Assembly: GCA_000310025.1 (NCBI GenBank)
Contig: FN648707.1
Span: 1,477,133-1,541,132 of the forward strand
DNA: 64,000 bases
Reading direction: 5' to 3'
DNA from: Ectocarpus siliculosus
Taxonomy: Eukaryota; Sar; Phaeophyceae; Ectocarpales; Ectocarpaceae
Below the pieces are notes generated by a model. That model did no database searches, was not told where the DNA came from, and saw only the letters and a list, made by a program, of their open reading frames with translations. This document shows positions 47,160-59,700 of the stretch, one piece after another. The first letter of the stretch is position 1. Every line of letters starts with the position of its first letter. A program made the position numbers and the translations under genes.

Positions 47160-50100
47160 ATGTTGCACAAGAGACGTCGACGCGTGGCGGCGCACGCTAG
47201 CCGCCGAACGACCGGGCGTTACTACCAGGTAGTTCTCCTCCTCCTGTCCCTCACTACGTCGTCAATCACGGCGATTGCTGTCTCGAGCAGTGGCGAGCAG
47301 AGGCAACACCTGCGGCGCTCGTCGGCCGCGTCCGGGGCCAGCGGCAGCGGCGTTGGCGGCGCTGCGCAAAGGATTAGTTGTAACGTATGGACGGCTGGGA
47401 AGAAGGTGGAGACACTTCGCCGCTCACACAACTTTTGCTCGTCGGAGGTTGCAACTGCCGGCGCTGCTGCTGCTGCTACCAGCCCTACCGATGGCTTGTT
47501 GCGAGAAAGGATTGGGCGGTCGTTGCTGGAGGTGCGGGGTGGCAGCGAGGGGCTGAAGAGCGAGAAGTGGAGTCGAGAGAAGGCAGCAGCCGGGATGGCG
47601 GCAAGGACGGGAGCTGGAGGAAACGCCGGGCTTCAAAAGGTGACTCAAGATAGGCGCATTTTTTTTCATGCGTTGGAAGCAAGCAGGCCGTTGGTACGAC
47701 GGAAGAGAGGACACATAAAGCAGCTGCAGTGTAGGTGTTTCGATTGCAGCCCGCCTAAGCTGTCGCGCTCCGGGTACTCTTGTCTTCGCTTTCTCGATGT
47801 GACCACCTCAACGGGTTCTGTTGGGTGGCTTGGTCTGTTGCGAAAGAAACCCACCTGCTGTCGAGATGTTTAAAAATGTTGCTGGTCGCGGTTGAACAAG
47901 TTGGCGGGGAAGGGGGTGATGCATGCGTCACGCACAACACGGAGGAGACACAGCAGGAGGAAGGTGTTGGACATGATCGTGTAGATGTAAAGCGATCGCA
48001 GCCGAGGTGGTGGCCAGTGGTGCCAGGCTTCAATCAGAACCGCAGTCATTGTTCCCGCGGGGTAGGCACAGGGTTGATTGGTGTCTTTCGGAACGTGCGT
48101 CGATATTTCGGTACAGCAGCAGTAGTACACCACGTTTTGGTTCACACGCACTCAGTAGCAGCTGACTTTAAAGTGCGTTCGACCTGAGCCAACGGGCACG
48201 CGGGTTGAAAAATAACCCCCTTGACATTCGAAACACCACGGCAGCCTGCGGTTCAAAGCAGTTGCACCCCACACAACAGCAGCCCTAGCTACACGTGCGC
48301 AGGGTAGCGCAGGGGGGCATCGAGCAGGACCGTTTTTGGCAGACAGCAGCGGTTGCAGTTGAAGTATACCGTAGGTGACATGATGCAAGATATCACACCC
48401 CCTGGACCGATTTCAAAGCTCGGTTACTCCACACCAAGGAGAGCGGCGGTACCGAAAATGACGGCGTCGGAACCATCTCATTGAGAGCTATCCCTCCGAA
48501 GATTTTTCATATGATTTATTCATCCTTTTCGTCGTGGAAAATATTTCGAGCTTTGAAGATTGGTTCGAATGGGGGGTGGTATCTTCCGTCGGTGGTATGC
48601 TTTCCGTGATTTCGTCGGTGCATTAACCCCATGTCCGAGCACGAGCACGCGGTATATGCGGCGTTTTCCTATTTACTACGGTAATAGTAGCTCCGAATTG
48701 CTGCAACGGCAGCCTTTTTTTTTTCCAGGAACGACGTAGTTTCTCGTTGCCAAATGTACTGGTGTGGCACTTGCGTTGGGTATAAAGGCTACGGCTTACA
48801 GGAGGGGGTGAGACAACCCCCTCAAGACCACCCCAATACGCTGCTGGCAGGCATGTTTCTTCATCCCAGGCTCAGGCGAACCTCAGCAGGCGAGACATCG
48901 TCGTACTGCTGTACCCTTGATACTTGGTATAGCTCACCGTCTCAATTCCTCGCGCCATCCTCTTGGTTCTTCCGCATTCCCTTGACGAACACACGGGTTT
49001 CGACCAACATAGGTGGAAACACAAGGCGGGGACTACTTCGAGAGCAGCTGCAGCAGTAGCAGCAGCAGCAGTAGCAGCAGGGAGAGGGCGGCGGCGGCGG
49101 CGGCGGCTGCTGCTTCGCCGACATCCCTCCCGCGGGTAATCGTACGGGACGAGTTGGACGTGGTCACCTGCGACCAGGCCACCCCGGTCGCCGGCGACGC
49201 GGGCATCGGCGTCGGTGTGCGCGAGGGCGCCGCCGCCGCTCCGGGGACGGCTGGGATAAGGGTGGGGGGGGGGGAACCGCAATCAGCGCCCGTGGACCAG
49301 AAGACAAATAGAGGCGGCAGAGATCCTGCCAAGGGGGTCGGGCTAGCGTCGCAGGACGACGTCGGCATGGTGCTGGAGGTAGAGGAGGACCGGCGAAGCT
49401 TAGAGACGCCGCCGGCAGCGGGTGGCGGCGGTGATGTTGCCGCCTCTGCGACTTCCCAAGACGCGGGCTTAGTTAGGGATAGCGTGAAAACGGAGGCGGC
49501 AGCTGTTGGGGCGGCGGCGGCGGCAGCGGCACCGGAGGGCGCGACTGCCCGCGACCAGCCATCACCCGCGGCGGGTGCTTCTGCGGCTGGGTCGACGACA
49601 GTGGCAGTAGATTTGGCTGATAGTGGTGTAGGTGGTGGGAGTGGTGGAGTTGATAGTAGTGAAGTCAGTGGCGGTGAGTGGGGGGTTGGTGGTCAAGAAG
49701 ACGTGTTGGACTTGTTGTCACAGCGGGACGTGAAGGGCACAACCGCGGTCAGAAAGAGAAGGCGGACGGCGACGCCAAAGGTGGCGAGCGGTGGGTGGAC
49801 AAGAAAGCCTGCGCCTCCCGAAGAACCCGGGGCAACCGGAATCCCGGCGGTCACCGGAAGCCGACCGAACGACCCGCCGCGCGCGGGGGCCCCGCGGCCG
49901 CCAAGAGGGGAGGTGCGGGTGTGGCGGCCCTGGGGGAGGCACGGGGCCGTGGCGGCTTCCGGGGCGGGGGTTAGCGATAGCGGCAACGTGGTGGAAGGGA
50001 CAGCGGCACCCGGCGGCGGGGTTGCTGCTGCAGCAACCGGGAGTGAGGTGGTGGCGGTTGTTGGGCAGGAGGCGGCGGGCGGTGATGAGGTGGTAGGGAA

Positions 50101-53100
50101 GGCCAAGGCGAAGAGGATGCGCTGGGAGCCCAAGTACCTGACGGTGAAGGCGGTGTTCTTCTTGTTCTACAGCAGCCTCGGGGCCATCATGCCGTACCTG
50201 CCGGTGTACTACCACTCCCTCGGCATCCCGGACAGGTGAAGTGTGCGATCCCGCAGCAGAGTCGGTCTTGTCATGGACTGGTGTTGTTCTTCTCGACTGG
50301 TGTTGTTCTTCTCGACTGGTGTTGTTCTTCTCGACTAGTGCTGCTGGGTACCGTTTGCAGTATCAAGTCTCCCCTTGAAATATCGCGCTAATTTTTGGTG
50401 CCGAACGAGGGCGTTCTTCTGATTGCCTCTCGTAAAAAACTCCCGGAAACATTTTGTGCCCCCCCTGCCGATGGAACTCTCGAGTCCCGGATCATCTCGC
50501 TTGAGCCCTTCCCCAAAGCTGTGTTCCAGAGTTTACATGAACGGCCGCGCGTGCTGTACCGAATCGTGTTTTTTTGTTTGGCAATATGACGCGCAGTACA
50601 TGGGAGTCTTTCGGCGGTGCTTGGGGAGACGGGAGTGCACTCTTGTGCCAGGCTTTGATCGAATTCGCCGTGAAGAGAGGGGCGCACGATAGACTTCAGT
50701 TGGAAAGCCAAACGCAACTGCCCCGTGTTGTCGTGCGACGACGGAGTTCTGGCAAAAGACTGCTTTTTTTCTTTTTTTCTCTCCTTGATATGACCCAACG
50801 AATCCATCTCTACCTTAGAAAATAGTCTTTGAAGATTTTTTTTATTCTTCTTGAGGTTCGCTGGGCTCTTCGAGTCGAAGGCCGTCGTCGCCGTGTGAGA
50901 TTGTGAAACGTCACAACTGCCATCTGGCTTGTGAGCTGGTCCTGCTGCCTGCTGTCATTGTCATCTTGCATCGCCCCTTGATGTCCCTGCTGTGCTCTCG
51001 TGCACCCACTCCGGAAAGACCATTTGTATGCATCTATTGTACTATTTTCAGTTCCACGTGTTCCCGATGCACCGGACACCGCTGTCTGCGGTGCAAAAAT
51101 GCGCTCCTAGATGCATGCGTATTGAAACTCGCGACCAGATTTCCATGGCCTCCGTGAGAAACCCAGGGCTCGTCATCCTCGTCATCGTTCCCCCTGGTGT
51201 GAAACGACTGCGAGCCGTCTAAATCCTTTTTGTAACCCCTCCCCATTCCTTCTTGCAATCTCTCCCTAATACTTTTCGCAATCAATCTTCCCCCCGACAC
51301 AGGAGGATAGGCCACCTGGGCGCCATCACCCCGGCGATGACCTTCCTCTTCACCCCTCTCTGGGGCGCGCTGACCGACAAGTCGGGCATGCTGAAGCAGA
51401 TCCTGGTCCTGACCTTCGCCGCCTCGACGCTGCTGAGGGTCTCTCTCGCCGCCCGCACGTCCTTCCTCTGGATCGTCTCGGTGATCACGCTCACGGCCGT
51501 CATCAACGCGCCGGTTCGCCCGCTGCTCGACAGCAGCGCCCTCCAGTCCCTGGACGACCGGGCGGAGTACGGGAAGCAACGGCTCTGGGGGCAGTGGGGT
51601 TTCGGGGTGAGAACGACAAATGGGGGGGGGGGGGGGGGGGGGGNNNNNNNNNNNNNNNNNNNNNNNNNNNNNNNNNNNNNNNNNNNNNNNNNNNNNNNNN
51701 NNNNNNNNNNNNNNNNNNNNNNNNNNNNNNNNNNNNNNNNNNNNNNNGATGGACTTCTTGTGCTTTGGGGGGGGGGGCGTATGCCTTGGGGACAGGGCGT
51801 TTTCTGTGACAGTGAAGCACCGGAGCAAGCACTCCTGTCAGTTGGTGCGGGCGGCGCCATTGAAATGTGTTCTTCTCTCGCCCTCGCTGTAGCCCCGGCA
51901 CGCACGTACTTCCATGTACTTGGATACTTCCGCTCTGCAGTCTATATGCTCTTCCGTTGTTGGAAACCGCGGCCTCCCGAATGCCCTGTTGTTCCCCTCC
52001 CAAACCCTAAATTCACACGTGCGCGCTGGGCGGGGAAAACGTCGGATGGGGGGGGGCGCGCAGATCGGATCCTTCTTGACGGGGAAGCTCCTGTCTAGGT
52101 TCGGGTTCAAGGCGGCGTTCTACATGCACGCAGCGTTCTCCCTGCCGACGCTCCTGATCCTGATGCGGTTCAGCCCGAAGAAGGAAGACCGGGGGAAGGA
52201 GCCACCGAAGTTCGGGGAGCTTTACCAGCTCGTGGTCCACGACCCTGATGTCCTGGTGAGGGGCACGCGGTCGCGGGGCATGTAGCGTTTGCGCGCGTGT
52301 CTCGATTTTTGCGGTTGTGGTCTCGTCGTCGTCGTCCTTTTGTTCGTGGCCGTGGCGGCTCATCGTCGTGTGTGGCATGTGCGTGCGGTTAGTGGTCCTG
52401 TTGCCATCGTCCTTGTTTGGCCGTGACGACTCATCGTATTATGGGCCTGGGGTTATGTATTACTCTTATTTGTTTATTTTTGCGGTGGCGAACCCCCGCT
52501 TTCCGTGGTAGGTGGGTCATGAGCCATGGCAACACATCGGGGGTAACACAACCGTGCCGTGCCATGGAGTTTTGATGATGAGTCTTCTGGTTTGTGCGCT
52601 TGATATTGCTTCTTGTGTGTGTTTCGGTGAGAAAAGTGTTGTTTCCGCGATCGGACCATCAAACTGCGTCAGGGAAAGAAAGGTCCACCTGTACTAGCGT
52701 ACTCCTCACCATTAGTCGAAACTGACCGTGGTGCATGTATTGTACCACATACATACCCTTGTACGATTTTTTTTTTTTCAATTGTTGACGCGCCAAGTGC
52801 CGTGCTTTTTCATCACCATTTCCCCCTCGTGACTAGAAACCATTTTGCTCTATTTTCCTCGAGAGAAAAATCCAACATGCATGCTTGCTTGGCTGCGGTC
52901 GAGCGTGTCCCTCCAATCCTTTTTTTTGTCGTTTCAATGGACATGAGCCCCATTAAATTCGAAGGGTGTATGCATATCTAACGACGGTTCTATTTCCACC
53001 GATCCACCGATCGGACTTGAAGTCATGTCTATCGCTCCCGATTTTTCGTGCCTGCTTTTTTTGTTTGTGTTTTTACCTGGGCCTCGGCGTTCCTGCGGAC

Positions 53101-54483
53101 ACCCTTCTAAACAGCATTAATAACCCCACTAACAAAACTAAGTCATTATGTTAAATATATTATAATTTATTGTGTTAAATGTATTATGCACTAATTTTTC
53201 GAAGGTATTTTTCTCGATGGTGTTCGCGATTGGGCTATCGAGCGGCGTGATCGAGAACTTCGCCTACAAGCGGCTGAGGGAGCTGGGGGGCACCGGGTCG
53301 GTGCTGGGGGTGTCGCGGCTGGTATCTAGCCTGTCGGGTATACCCATGTTCTTCTTCTCGGGGGCCATCGTGAAGCACTTCAGCATCGTGGGCATCCTGA
53401 CCGCGTCAATGATGAGCTTCATCGCTAGGTGGGTGGAGAGAGAGACTTGTTAACCTCGAGGTTTTTCTAATCGACGGTAGGGCGGAGGTACACGGTTTCC
53501 TTCAGCGGAGATTTGTTTTTTTCCTTGATCCAGTTTTTCTTGCCGGGACTGACTCCAAGCACGCGCGAGTGCTTCCGTCGCGTACATACCCCGCCTGATC
53601 GTTCATGCGACGATTTCTCGTTTTGAGACGACGGGAAAAAACCCTCCTTGGTTCATGTAATAAATATATATATCCAGGTTCGTCATCTACGCGTCCATCA
53701 AGAACCCCTGGGCGGGCCTCCCGGCGGAGGCGCTCAGAGGAGTTACGTTTGCTGGCTTCTGGGCGGCGAGTACGTGCCACGTTGGCGCGATCGCACCCCC
53801 GGGTCTCTCGACGACCATGGTGAGGAGGCGTTTTTTTTTTTTGTTCTTTCAGATCCGCTGGCCGCGTTGTGCCAAGAAGCCTTGTTCCCGTTGGTTCAAC
53901 TCTACCGCAAGCCCCTCCTGCAAGACTTTGCTGGTGTCGGCAGATGTATGTACCAACCGACACTTGTGATCTGGTGCATACGTGTCTATTCATTTGATCC
54001 GTCTCTACTTGCCCCCGTACCCCAGCCGATAGTGTTGCAAACTGCTGATTATCCCGTTTTTTAATCTCCACTCTCTCCTTGCGTGCATGTGTGCTACCCC
54101 GACCGTCGTGTTCATGCGGACGCCGCTGACCACAGCTGGGGCTCCTGAATGCGACGTACGGGGGCATCGGGCAGTCTCTCGGGTCCCTCATCGGCGGGAG
54201 CCTCAGCATGCGCTTCGGGACGGCGAGGGCGTTCCTGGTGTACGCCAGCGTCGACGCGTGCCTGCTGCTCGCCTTCTTCCTGTTCTGGGGGTTGCATCCG
54301 AACGGGCAGCAGAAGGACCGCGGGGCCGGCGGCGGGATAGGTGCCTCTTCGGGGCAGGACGTGGGGAAGGTGTCCCCGCATGCCGGCCAGCTGCCGCCGC
54401 CGGCGGAGGCTACGCCGCAGCAACCTGCCGAGGGGGTGCAAGATCAGACGTTTACGCCGCCCCCTGCGGTCGGCCAGCGATAG
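47160..54483 (+). CDS. MFS transporter, MFSD6 / LacY-like family, with long disordered N-terminal region
   Basis: Seven exons (47160-47639, 49013-50235, 51303-51606, 52064-52255, 53205-53428, 53678-53819 and 54136-54483) join in frame to 2,913 nt, or 970 residues. The MFS core begins at KAVFFLFYSSLGAIMPYLPV and YYHSLGIPD, then RIGHLGAITPAMTF and PLWGALTDKSG. It continues with EYGKQRLWGQWGFGIGSFL, typical of the MFS_1-like/LacY group, and later SSGVIENFAYKRLRELGGTG, LSGIPMFFFSGAIVKHF and LNATYGGIGQSLGSLIGGSL. About twelve helices are expected. The substrate is unknown. Exon 1 encodes a basic leader with a hydrophobic stretch (VVLLLLSLTTSS), which may be a signal anchor. Exon 2 adds about 340 Gly/Ala/Ser-rich residues before the first core helix. 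The link between exon 1 and exon 2 is inferred from phase and the lack of an upstream ATG in exon 2. ATG 46995 is an alternative in-frame start. An assembly gap lies in intron 3. Confidence 0.85.
48386..48586. mobile_element. MITE, diverged copy 2
   Basis: The left end AAGATATCACACCCCCTGG and ACCGATTTCAAAGCTCGGTT match copy 1. The right end carries the inverted partner (TTCGAGCTTTGAAGATTGG then GGTGGTATCTTC). The interior also aligns (GAGAGC, ACGGCGTCG, GAGAGCTATC). It lies in intron 1 of the MFS gene and has no coding capacity. Confidence 0.65.
50277..50340 (+). repeat. 19-bp tandem repeat, about 3.3 copies
   Basis: ACTGGTGTTGTTCTTCTCG is repeated three times, then degenerates to ACTAGTGCTG. 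It lies in MFS intron 2, about 40 bp after the donor. Confidence 0.9.
51644..51747. other. Assembly gap (104 N) preceded by a G homopolymer
   Basis: The gap lies in MFS intron 3, after a run of about 22 G and 38 bp past the exon 3 donor. No coding sequence appears lost, because exons 3 and 4 join in frame and in family order. Confidence 0.97.
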
Positions 54484-55660
54484 AGGAGGGTGGGGGCCCG
54501 AATCTGCGATGTCGATGGCGGTGGACTTTGAAGGTTTGCGGAGGAGATGGAAATGACGACTCTGAGGCTCCTGACGACTCGGGGGGGGGGGGCTGTGGAT
54601 GAGCTCTTCTCTGTCTGAAATTTTGACACCTGTTGAAATGAACGGGGTTTATTTGATAGAGCTACTACGTGTGTCTCGCAGCGCGTGGCCAAATTACGTT
54701 GGGCGTTCTGCGTTGTTTCTCTAGGGTAGTATCGGTACAGGGGTACTTTTGTTGGTGTTGGGTGTGTTTGTTTGCTTTGATGGTTTTGGATATGACTAAT
54801 AATAGTGTAAAAAGCGGTGGTGACATTGAACGTGGGTTTTACGAACGATCTGGAGCCACCTGATGTTTTGTGTCTCCGTTTATTTTGCTTCTGTGTGAAA
54901 TGTTATGCAGACGTTATGCGAAAACGTTGACTTCTTTTTTTAATCAGACCGAGAATTTTGTTCGTTTGTTTTAGGATGGAGAAAAGAGACACGCCATGTT
55001 TTGGCTGTTGCGTGGTACTTTTTTGTGTGTGGTGACCCTTTTGGGAATGATTTTCCAAACCCCGTGGGCCTAGAAGCGCCATGGACCTGTTCGTGCATCG
55101 CAGCTCGAGAGAGAAGTGCGCTTGCGGCTGATCTTGACGCTCCGACAGAACGGGGGTGAGCCAATTGCACATGGTGTCCTACATAGCTGCTTGTGTGTCG
55201 CGGTCAGTTTGCGTGACGATGCCTCTTGTGGTGCTGCTTGAGGCGGAGGGCCGGCTGATGATGACGATGCGGGGGGGGGTGTTCCTCCTGATAGTTGGGG
55301 CCACAGGTCTGAAGCCCTTTTTTTTGTGGTGTGCTCAGTTTCTGCTGCCTGCCACACTCTGGTGTTTTTGTTTTTTCGTCGTTTCCCTCATATCTACAAA
55401 CATTCGAACTTGAGGTAACAGATCGATGATAGATTCAAATCGTGCCCTACGTGGCGCCCTGGGCGGCGAACTGCCTCAAGTGCGTCCCACCCGACCTCTA
55501 GTCGAAGGCTTCAAGTTCTTGTTGTACCACGATGATTCCCACGCAAATCTGAACACGAAGTCCTCGTACCACCGCTGCCAAAGTTCCGGTGCGCATATCC
55601 ATGAAGACTGTTGTTGGACTGCAGTCTATGATGCCTGCATCAACCATGCCGAGAGATCAT

Positions 55661-55969
55661 TTACTTGTTTGATGAGGGGTATGTTCGATATCCAGGCGTG
55701 TAAGCTTTGTTTGATGAGGGGTATGTTCGATATCCAGGCGTGTAAGCTTGGTTTGATGAGGGGTATGTTCGATATCCAGGCGGGTAAGCTTTGTGAAGGT
55801 AACGCAATGGCACCTGGATAATTTGCTGTGATGCTCCAACCTTGATACGGGGTATGTATGTATTTGCCATGCGCCGTCCGTCCGCTACAAAAGCAACGGA
55901 GAACAAGGCTATAGCAACCAACAGTGATGTCGCCAAGATATTATTTTGTACGGAAGGTTGAGTTGGCAC
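55661..55969 (-). CDS. Candidate Tyr/Pro-rich repeat peptide with signal-like N-terminus (no ATG; doubtful)
   Basis: The minus strand reads a hydrophobic segment ATSLLVAIALFSVAFVADG, then about 35 residues, then three copies of a 14-residue unit, AYTPGYRTYPSSNK, before a stop. The copies come from a 42-bp tandem repeat at 55671-55796. The frame has no ATG before the hydrophobic segment: it opens after a TGA, with a GTG at 55969-55967. It therefore needs an upstream exon, or it is a pseudogene or chance. If real, it would be a small secreted wall- or adhesive-type protein. The family is unrecognised. Confidence 0.3.
   Translation of the reverse strand: MPTQPSVQNNILATSLLVAIALFSVAFVADGRRMANTYIPRIKVGASQQIIQVPLRYLHKAYPPGYRTYPSSNQAYTPGYRTYPSSNKAYTPGYRTYPSSNK
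55671..55796. repeat. 42-bp tandem repeat, three copies
   Basis: A unit containing GATGAGGGGTATGTTCGATA and TCCAGGCGTGTAAGCTT starts at 55671, 55713 and 55755. Only a few bases differ between copies. The period is a multiple of three, so all frames repeat every 14 codons. Confidence 0.95.
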
Positions 55970-56784
55970 GTTGGCTCACCTACCACACCATCAATGCTGG
56001 TTGGACTCGTCCTGTCACGGGGCCAAATTTGCAATTTTGAACGGTAGTGCAAGATTGCGTTGAAAATACAATTTGAGTGTGGCGTTCGTACAGTAAACAC
56101 AGCATGTACAGAAGGCACCACACACATGCATGCATGCATACACCCACTCGTACTTCAATTCGTCGGTCGATTGCCGTGGGCGGACATCAAACGATATATG
56201 AACGTGGCCGAAATGTGTAGAAGAAAGTTTGATGACTTGACAACTTGAAGAGACGGCTAAATCTAAAGTCTTACAAGCAGATACATGCATGCTGTCATGT
56301 TTTGACGTGTCGGGTCTCTCGTGGCATGTCTACAATACAAAAAAAACAAAACGAATCAAATCTCTTCCTACAGAGAAAGGAGTTCCGGATCGACTAGCAC
56401 TGAACTCATAGCGTTGTACATGACCCAACCTGTGTTTCTACTATTCCCCGAGCAGCATGCGGCGATATTTCCCCTGTAGGTAACAGGCTCATCTCCGTGT
56501 CTGTGTGCAGTCGTGCAACCTGTAGCCTGCTGTAGCCTGTATGCCTGTATCGATGTTGCGCCGCATGTGAACAGGGCGAACCGTCACAAAACTCGCCGCG
56601 TTTCCGGATGTTTTCGCGATCCGTCGAGAGTCGAGAATAAAATAGACGGCGTGTAGCTTTGACGCACCTCTTCGCGTGGTATTATTACCTCGACAGGGTG
56701 TTGTCGAGGGGTGATGGCACGTCCTTTCGTCGGCAGCACTTAGGGTGTTGGAAAACTCGTCGTCGTTAGGTAGGTACAGTCCTG

Positions 56785-59700
56785 ATGGCGACGATAGAAA
56801 CAATATCCGGCGTTGGAGCGGGGCCAGCATGGAAGCCGCTAGGGACCATGGACTACGGGATCATCGGGGCCACGACCGTTATCGACGTCACGGCTGCACT
56901 GTTCATAGTGCACGTCGTGTGGAACTCGGGGTGGCCCCCGTACACGGCGGCAGATCCCCAACTCTTGGTGTACACAAGCATGGCGGTGAGAGTTGCCTGC
57001 AGCATCACGAGAGTCCAGCGTTCAACAACTTCCAGATCGTACAGCAGTACCATAGTCTAGGCCACAGACATACATATAATATACTGTAATCTAAACTCCG
57101 CCAAAAAACTGGTCACCAGCTCTTGCCTGACGCCTACGCTTGGTGAATGATCATAGGAACAGTTTTGCTCGGTCCTTTGGCCGGGAAGCTGTCTCGCGTA
57201 CAAGTGATGAGAGCGCGTGTGCATCCAACTCCACAATGCATACCACGAAAAACCACGGAACCTTCCATTCTCTCTGCACTACACGTACATGTGCGTACAT
57301 GGATGTCACAAAATCATGTGGTGAATTTCCACGAGCGGCTCATCCTATGTACAAACATCACATGAGGGCGGGCTCTTGGAAGTACGTTGTAGGGACGCGG
57401 GGCAGGGTATAGGATATCGGGTTACCCGGCCGATTCGAAGGCTCCGTCTGTGCTCTCAATTGGCCGCACTTCCTGTATACTGCTGTATGTACACGATTAG
57501 GTCAACATCGAGCAATGTGTGCCTTGCTCACTCCATATACTTGTCGACATTTGATCTTGTAGTCAGTCCACTGTTCATCGTCCACGATTCTTGCCGAGGG
57601 CCGAGCGGCGAAGAAAGGTGGACCCCCAAACACGACCAGTCTACTGTAGTGTGACGACGTACTGTAGTATGGACCGCGAACTTACAGCAACTTTGCGGGG
57701 TCGCAGCCCCTACCATCAGACAACTCGTGCAATTTCCGCGCTTGGGCCACCGAGTGCGACTCTCTTTTGCGCATACCTAACTATCATCTAGGTAGGTGTA
57801 CGTGAAACAATGTTCTGCTGCTTGCGTTAATCCAGAACGAAGGCGAGTTGACGCTTTCAGGGCATCGTGTGCAAAGAGATCAGCGCGTTCATGCAGAACA
57901 GAGCAAAAGTGAGGAATATGCTCACACGCTAGTTTACTACAGCATGGTTGGGTAGTGCAACACGTCAGGGGGAAAATTGTGGAACTACACATTCTTGTGA
58001 CCCTCCAGAAGAGACATTTGCTCTCAGTGGACGATAAAAGCATGCAAGCGACTGCTAGCTTAGCGTTTTAGAAGTATTTCAACAGCGCCTTCGAACAGTA
58101 CCTACATCGATATACAAATGCTTCGTTCAACTAGAAGACGTTTTCTTGATCGGCAAGAAGAAGTGAAGGGTCAAGCCGCTCGGAGTTTCGAGTGCAAGCG
58201 GCGACCCCTGTCATTACTAGCCGCACCTCACCATGCCGTCAATAACTTGTTCTGCATAATCGGAAACTATATTCTCAGGGACCTTTTTCGACAACCGGGT
58301 CAACGCAAAACCGAAAACAGCAATTTGCCTTTCACGTTCGGCCTCTGCGTATTCCAAAATCATGGGTGAAAGTTCTGCGTAACACGGGCTAGCATTGCAA
58401 GAGGGAGGTAGGATATCGTGAGAAGTGACCGCAGGTTTAATGCTCGATCCTGGCGCGTGGACGGAGGTGGGACGGAAAACGAAAATCGAGTCCATTCAAT
58501 CGAAGCAGATATTAAGCTAATAAACAAAAGGTATATCCGCGACTTAGTTTTGGCGCGGTCTTTTGATGTTTCAATATGGCTTCCTGTGAAATGCAGCCTC
58601 AAGTATGCTCGTGTCCTCCCCCTTTTTTTCGTCGCCACACACCACTATACCTTGCATGCGCCTACTTGGTATCACTTACCTAGGCGATAATCGCGACGTT
58701 TGGAGTCAGCATGAGGTACGGGCTGTGGGGACTGGACGGGGAGGCGCTAGGGTGCGATGTGGTGGCTTCTTTCACGTGGATTGGCCTGGGGGCGCTATTC
58801 TCGACCGCGTTCCTCCGGATATACCGCACTCACGACGTTCTGGTTCGGCAGGATGGGGCCATGTGGCCGGTCGTGGCGCAGGTCAGTCAGAAACTTGATT
58901 GTTGTTTGTTGGAGACATTTTTCGTCCCTTATTAGGTGCAAGAGCAAGCAATGGCAGACTGGGAAAGCTTTGCGGTTTCGCCATGTTGGTCAAAGCGGAG
59001 GACTTGCCCACGCTGTTGAAATAACTTAAAATAACCCATTCACCGTCCGCCCGTTGATTTTGCCTAGAGCTGGTGAACCAGCTGGTGTACCATTACCTAC
59101 CATTACCAATACCTCTAGAAACCTGCGAATTTCAAGGCCGCCATAACCAACAAGTTAATACATCATTCTCGAAGATAGTGATGCTCCCACTTTGCCGCAG
59201 AAGGAACCTGGGAGGATTGGATGGCAAAACAATTGGCTGCCACCAGTTTCTAGCTAATCTAGCCGTGGTGCTACCAATAGATCCAGCAACCTCGCTTGAA
59301 CTGGTCAATGCGCTGCTGCAACCGCCCTCGTTCACCCCTCCCGTTCACCCTTACCCCACTCTGGCCATCTGCCGAACAACGAAAATGCGCCTGGGCGGCG
59401 AAATTTCCAACCTAAACCGCGGACGAAACGGAAGCAGTTGGTCCTACTACTCCTGCCATTCACGCTGGCACCGGCGTTCCTGTCGAGCTCCGGCGTGGCG
59501 ATGTTTGACCCCGCCTCCATGGAGTGTCAGCCAGAGTCGACCGTGCCTGAGTCGTCAGCGTTCGTCGTGATGGGCATCCTCGCGGCGTTTTCGTTGGTGC
59601 TGGCCGTTCGGCTCCGTGTGGCCCGCGTGCAGGTACGGGCTCCAAGTACACCCGTGTGCCGCGGGAGAGGGGGAAGCTGTTTCCGGGGTTTGTTGTCGCG

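Larger units (their letters stand above)
54484..56784. other. Intergenic region between MFS gene and 7TM-RGS B
   Basis: This 2.3-kb stretch holds the MFS 3' UTR, the 42-bp tandem repeat described separately, and the 7TM-RGS B promoter. A short direct repeat (TGTAGCCTG) lies at about 56521-56540. No other gene was recognised. Confidence 0.5.
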
